From Culex pipiens pallens (taxonomy: Eukaryota; Arthropoda; Insecta; Diptera; Culicidae): a DNA stretch of 64,000 bases. The DNA lies in assembly GCF_016801865.2 (NCBI RefSeq), contig NC_068938.1, positions 76,349,316 through 76,413,315 of the forward strand, read 5' to 3'. Numbering within the stretch: position 1 is the stretch's first letter; every line of letters starts with the position of its first letter. Below the pieces are notes generated by a model. It saw only the letters and a list, made by a program, of their open reading frames with translations. It was not told the origin of the DNA and made no database searches. A program made the position numbers and the translations under genes. Shown here piece by piece: positions 60,145 through 64,000 of this stretch.

Positions 60145-60619
60145 ATTCTCCGTTTTGGTTATTTTGTTTGAATATAATTTAGTTCCAACATCGATCACCC
60201 AACCCTAACATTGCAACACATTATTGCAGTTCCTTTGATCCAGAACTGCAGTTCGTTCCTTCAATACGAACGGTTATGCCTTGCCTCAAAAGGTGTTCTC
60301 ACGCGCCGGTCCACAAAAGCCGACCTTAATCGGGCTTGCACTTTATGGCGCATGGTCACGCGTCCGTCCCTACTAAAATGCACCATATTTATTCCCAAAC
60401 CAAACGCAGCGCGGAGAATGCATCCGCGATCGGGGCACCACTTTGCCCAAACAGCATGCTTTACAAAAAGGTGTTAATGCCGGGAAACCGTCCGTTTCGA
60501 CACCGGTTGTGATATATTGCACTTGCGGTACATATGAAACATGAAAAAGCCATTACTTTTGGGGTGAGAGTGCGAAACAGCAGTTTTTTTAAAATTATTT
60601 TTTGGTGCATTGAAAGTAT
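60145..60619. other. Region 3-prime of the receptor gene
   Basis: Intergenic. A plus-strand frame at 60211-60477 (88 codons) has no recognisable features. No perfect AATAAA was seen just after the receptor stop on the minus strand. Confidence 0.35.
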
Positions 60620-62386
60620 TTAGGATCGTTTAATAGGGGCGACCTTGTTCATTGTCTTCATCAAATTTAAGATCTTCGAATAACACCGGAACAGTTCAAG
60701 CAAACAACATACAGTTCCAGTGGCACTCCCGATTGCCAACGCCAACCAAGCTGGTTCCAAATCAGCAAGGCCAAACTTTTTTACTGGCTCTTGAAATATG
60801 AAACTGATATTTCGTTGGGATTTTGTCGTAAAGTGATGCTCTACTCGTTGAGACCAGTGATCTCTGAGGCCGGCCTCGTAGAAGATCTGCATCGTTTGGC
60901 GTAATCGATCGAAGAGTTGACTTGGATAGAACAACCGATAGAAGCGGATATTGTGGCCCAAGTTTACGTCCCGAAGTACAACGTGGGATGGCTTAGCAGC
61001 TTCGACGTCATAGTTTTCGATCATGTTCATCACCAGACGGGCATGGTTGAGCTCGGAAATGTAGGCAAATCTTGGGTTTAATTGAATTCCGTCGTCACGG
61101 GGGATGATTTTTGTAAGTTTTTTAATTACTGGATTGTTTCTGATTAAGTGATCGTTGTGATTTTCAGCTGAAAATATGTATACTTTTGATGCCAAGAGGT
61201 CATCCAAAGTGCGTGGATCTGGTTTGCTGGGATAACTAGTCATCAGAGTTATAATAATGGATCCATATGCGCTCAAAATAAAGAAAAAGAAAACGATCAA
61301 CGATGTCGTGAATATCTTTTCAAATTTCTCTGCTCGGTCCAAACTGTACCGCTCAAAACCACAAATTGCATGAAGGATGGGATCATTTTTGAAGTGTGCT
61401 GGTATTAACCAAACAATCAGATTAGAACATACAATAATTAGTAGCACTACGATCCACAAGTCCAATTCGAACGGTTTTTCGAACAATTCTATCGCACTCA
61501 GTTGTCTTCCATGTGGCGCTACAACTACAATCCTTGCCGGTGTCACAATTTGTATGTACTCGGGGTACATAAACGTTGAATAAAAATTGTCTATGTTCAT
61601 CTCCATAACTTTTCCCTTCACAAATTGTGTCGCATTTCTCATTTGTTCGTAGGTCATATTTTTGGCATACAACTTTGTCATGTAAAATGCACTTGACCCG
61701 TTGAGATACTTGGCTGTTTGCATGATCCATTGACAGTCACATCCAACGACATAGTCGTTTACAATCACCGTTTCGGGACGAGCAAGTGTCATGCTAGCAT
61801 AGATTTTATACTTGTGTAGATTTGCCGTTTGGTCAATAAACAATTCGTTGATATCGAACAACGTTTTCCGCTTCACCAGCTTCTTTGCATAATACATATA
61901 AAAACTCATGCTTAAATTTTCAATTTGTAGCAGCACCGTGTTGTAAAATTTCACAACATAGAAGCAACTGTAAATGTCGAACAGTTTTCTTCCTGTTGAG
62001 GCTGAATGCAATACAAATATTTTAACTGAAACTGGCACAACATAAAACTTTAAACTTTGTTTCAACTGATCCACGTATTTTGAGTTGTAGTGGACGAGAA
62101 TGAAACTGGGATAAACGCCGTAGTTTTCGTACGAAGTAAAATCCGGAGGTCGCATCATCACACTTGGCACTTGTATTAAGCTCAAATTTCGAAGAACTTG
62201 GCCAGCGATATCGGTTGCATTTGATGTTTTGTCATTCATATCGTAAACCCAAAGACTGCAATAGGCATGCTGATTGATAAAATGCTGAATAACTTTAGAA
62301 GTGTACTGTACAACTATGGAGTCATTGTTTGAACTCGAAAAGGCACAGCAGAATACCGAAATTATGAGAATATTCACGAACACCAT
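60620..62386 (-). CDS. Divergent ionotropic receptor (IR), chemosensory
   Basis: This intronless gene encodes a variant ionotropic glutamate receptor of the insect IR family, membrane channels of chemosensory neurons. The frame is open from 62422 (600 codons); I prefer the ATG at 62386 (588 residues) because a signal peptide (MVFVNILIISVFCCAFSSS) follows at once. In the 600-residue numbering: N-terminal extracellular region about 35-290; ligand-binding half S1 about 290-318 (EYIQIVTPARIVVVAP); transmembrane 1 about 320-341 (LWIVVLLIIVCSNLIVWLIP); pore region about 345-370; transmembrane 2 about 371-396 (SLIVFFFFILSAYGSIIITL); S2 about 400-548; transmembrane 3 about 555-579 (AWLALAIGSATGTVCCLLEL); a short cytoplasmic tail. 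Classical glutamate-binding residues are not evident, as in divergent IRs. No frameshift or internal stop. A ligand cannot be inferred, and it likely needs a co-receptor of the IR25a/IR76b type (family knowledge). A MITE lies within about 100 bp upstream. Confidence 0.92.
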   Translation of the reverse strand: MVFVNILIISVFCCAFSSSNNDSIVVQYTSKVIQHFINQHAYCSLWVYDMNDKTSNATDIAGQVLRNLSLIQVPSVMMRPPDFTSYENYGVYPSFILVHYNSKYVDQLKQSLKFYVVPVSVKIFVLHSASTGRKLFDIYSCFYVVKFYNTVLLQIENLSMSFYMYYAKKLVKRKTLFDINELFIDQTANLHKYKIYASMTLARPETVIVNDYVVGCDCQWIMQTAKYLNGSSAFYMTKLYAKNMTYEQMRNATQFVKGKVMEMNIDNFYSTFMYPEYIQIVTPARIVVVAPHGRQLSAIELFEKPFELDLWIVVLLIIVCSNLIVWLIPAHFKNDPILHAICGFERYSLDRAEKFEKIFTTSLIVFFFFILSAYGSIIITLMTSYPSKPDPRTLDDLLASKVYIFSAENHNDHLIRNNPVIKKLTKIIPRDDGIQLNPRFAYISELNHARLVMNMIENYDVEAAKPSHVVLRDVNLGHNIRFYRLFYPSQLFDRLRQTMQIFYEAGLRDHWSQRVEHHFTTKSQRNISFIFQEPVKKFGLADLEPAWLALAIGSATGTVCCLLELFRCYSKILNLMKTMNKVAPIKRS

Positions 62387-62484
62387 CTTAAGTGAGCCGA
62401 ACTGTTCAGGCTGAGCTTCCAATAATGAGTGTGGTTGCTAACATTTGTAAGTTTAAAGTCTAATACTGAAAAAAATAACATTTC
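62387..62484 (-). promoter_or_regulatory. Proximal upstream region of the IR gene
   Basis: Only about 100 bp separate the preferred start codon from the GTCGTGCTA-family MITE. I see no TATA box. The core promoter either lies in this short stretch or within the MITE. Confidence 0.3.
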
Positions 62485-62880
62485 GTAGTGATCGTGCTAT
62501 CTGGTCGCACGTCACAGATCCCCAAAATTCGATTTCAACCCTGACAGATTCAAAAAAACAAAAAACCGAAAAAACTCCGTGCAGTGTTGTCACTCATCAT
62601 ATGAAAGAAGTTTCGATCTGATCGTCCTTACTTGACAAATCCTGAAAATGGCTGTGAGTGCGATAACTGGCCAAAAGGAAATTTAGTCGGAACGCGTTTG
62701 ACACACGTACTTGCAACCGACAACTGTAAATAGTTTTAATTATAACTCGGGACTCCGACAACCCAAATCAACCAAACTTCATGACACTGCACAAAACGGT
62801 AAGCCAAACATTTAAACGCGTTTTTCTCGGAACGTCAACAATAAACGTGCGGCAAGATAGCATTACCACGTCGAATTTAC
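62485..62880 (+). mobile_element. GTCGTGCTA-family MITE copy
   Basis: It begins GATCGTGCTATCTGGTCGCA and ends GTGCGGCAAGATAGCATTACC, with the family interior (CCCCAAAATTCGATTTCAA, GGAACGCGTTTGACACACGT). It is shorter and more diverged than the 2570 and 48146 copies. Confidence 0.7.
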
Positions 62881-64000
62881 AACTTTAAATGCACTTTCGA
62901 TCGATGTTTAGAATAATCTTAAAGTACATGTTTCGCTTTTACACAACGTGTAATTTGTCATAAAATATAGTCAAGTTCCGTAAAGTACTAGGATTGATGC
63001 TTTTGTATGCACCATTGATGCATTTTAACTTGATAAAATATATAGAAAAAGATTTTTTTCCCAATGCGTCAGTGTTGATAGAAATAGAGCTCACTAACTT
63101 TGAGAGAAACCAGATGGACTTTTTATTTCTTTTATTTGCATACAATAGGCTGTTCGAATAGTTTTTTTTATATAATTGATGTGAGTATCAATATTGCTCC
63201 AGCTGTCAATAAATTTTTCAGTGCCTTCAAATAGATTGCTTTGATTTTTCTTTCTATAATTTGATAACTCCCGCTCTCGACGGTCCATTCAATATCGACA
63301 ACGAGAGAGTCCGCGTAATATTGAATGTTGGGTCCTCTTGAAATGTTAGTCTTGATTTAATTTTTTTGAAAATATTGCTTTCGAAAAGATCGGAAAATTT
63401 CTTGAATGTTTCATATTTTAACATTTTAAATCAGACCATTAGTAGCTGAGGTATCGACATTAGAAAATAATGGTTTTCCTGGTTTTTAACCTTTGCATGG
63501 CAATATCTCAACAATTAAGGGTTGTATCAACAAAGTTCAAAAAAGCATAACATGGAGAATTTTCTCAAACATATTTTTTTTTCAAAAGTGGGCAAACATG
63601 GACACTTATTTAAAAAAATGAATTACTGCGACTTTTTTTTAAATTGCTATAACATGAAAACAGTGCACTTTATTAAAATTTTACTAAAGTACTTTTGATT
63701 GCAAATTTACATCAAGAAATAAAATTGAAATTGCGACCAATATTTCGATTTTTTTGAAAAAAAGGTATTGATTCCAAAAATCATGACTCGTTCAAAGAAT
63801 TTTTGCCCATTCTGGAAATTTCTGAAAAGTTGGCATTTGATGTCCTTTAAAACATACAGTCATGCCTCGGTTTAGCACCGCATATGGTGATGCAAAACCG
63901 AGGCGTGCATAACCGAGGCACAGAGCTTATGGGATTTTGGCTATATGGGAGCCATTGGCTTTAATCGTATGAAAAATCATGCAAACATCAAAAAATTATA
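62881..64000. other. AT-rich end of window with repeat fragments
   Basis: 63480-63850 contains phrases of the 35.3-36.2 kb foldback (AAAGTGGGCAAACATG, GACCAATATTTCGATTTTTT, GAAATTTCTGAAAAGTTGGCATTT). From 63863 a different repeat starts (CATGCCTCGGTTTAGCACC and its partner AACCGAGGCACAG) and runs off the window. No gene. Confidence 0.5.

Overview
The window is most likely nuclear DNA of a mosquito, probably a culicine close to Culex. I infer this from a divergent insect ionotropic receptor, an abundance of short TA-, TTAA- and 8-bp-flanked non-autonomous DNA transposons, tRNA-derived SINEs with two tRNA-like modules, a long (CA)n tract and AT-rich spacers. No database search was possible, so the species is an inference. 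Gene density is very low and most of the sequence is repeat-derived.

Layout. 1-3.5 kb: tRNA-derived SINEs and nested MITEs. 4.49-4.76 kb: first coding exon of a secreted basic protein, ending in a clean splice donor. 5.3-7.45 kb: one MITE split by a second element that carries an eight-unit 164-bp minisatellite. 7.5-22.8 kb: no convincing genes, scattered SINEs and MITEs, a (CA)n tract and some GC-richer unique DNA that may be intronic or regulatory. 23.07-30.30 kb: a 7.2-kb TTAA-flanked element (E1) built almost wholly of 153-bp tandem units in opposed orientations. 30.3-51.7 kb: spacer with a 2.0-kb hAT-type element with an exact 8-bp target duplication, several foldback MITEs, and a coding-like island at 44.2-47.5 kb where two possible genes end tail to tail. 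51.77-58.09 kb: a second, near-identical copy (E2) of the large element in reverse orientation. 58.5-59.6 kb: a foldback repeat. 60.62-62.42 kb: an intact, intronless 600-codon ionotropic receptor gene on the minus strand. 62.5-64.0 kb: more MITE sequence.

The main discovery is the pair E1/E2. Each has the same 15-bp terminal inverted repeat beginning CCC, each is flanked by TTAA on both sides, and each holds about 36 or about 32 copies of a 153-bp unit (E1 and E2 respectively) split into a 14-unit array in one orientation and an inverted array that contains a recurrent 0.29-kb S block. They look like a piggyBac-type non-autonomous transposon that has captured and amplified a satellite. A read-through transcript would fold into kilobases of double-stranded RNA. 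The very long open frames inside them are a by-product of the 153-bp (51-codon) period. E1 differs from E2 by one extra 899-bp higher-order repeat whose two copies share a private variant, so its recent history can be read directly.

There is no operon or pathway here. The only gene supported with high confidence is the chemoreceptor. The 4.49-kb exon is likely real but belongs to a gene I do not recognise. Everything else in the gene category is low confidence.
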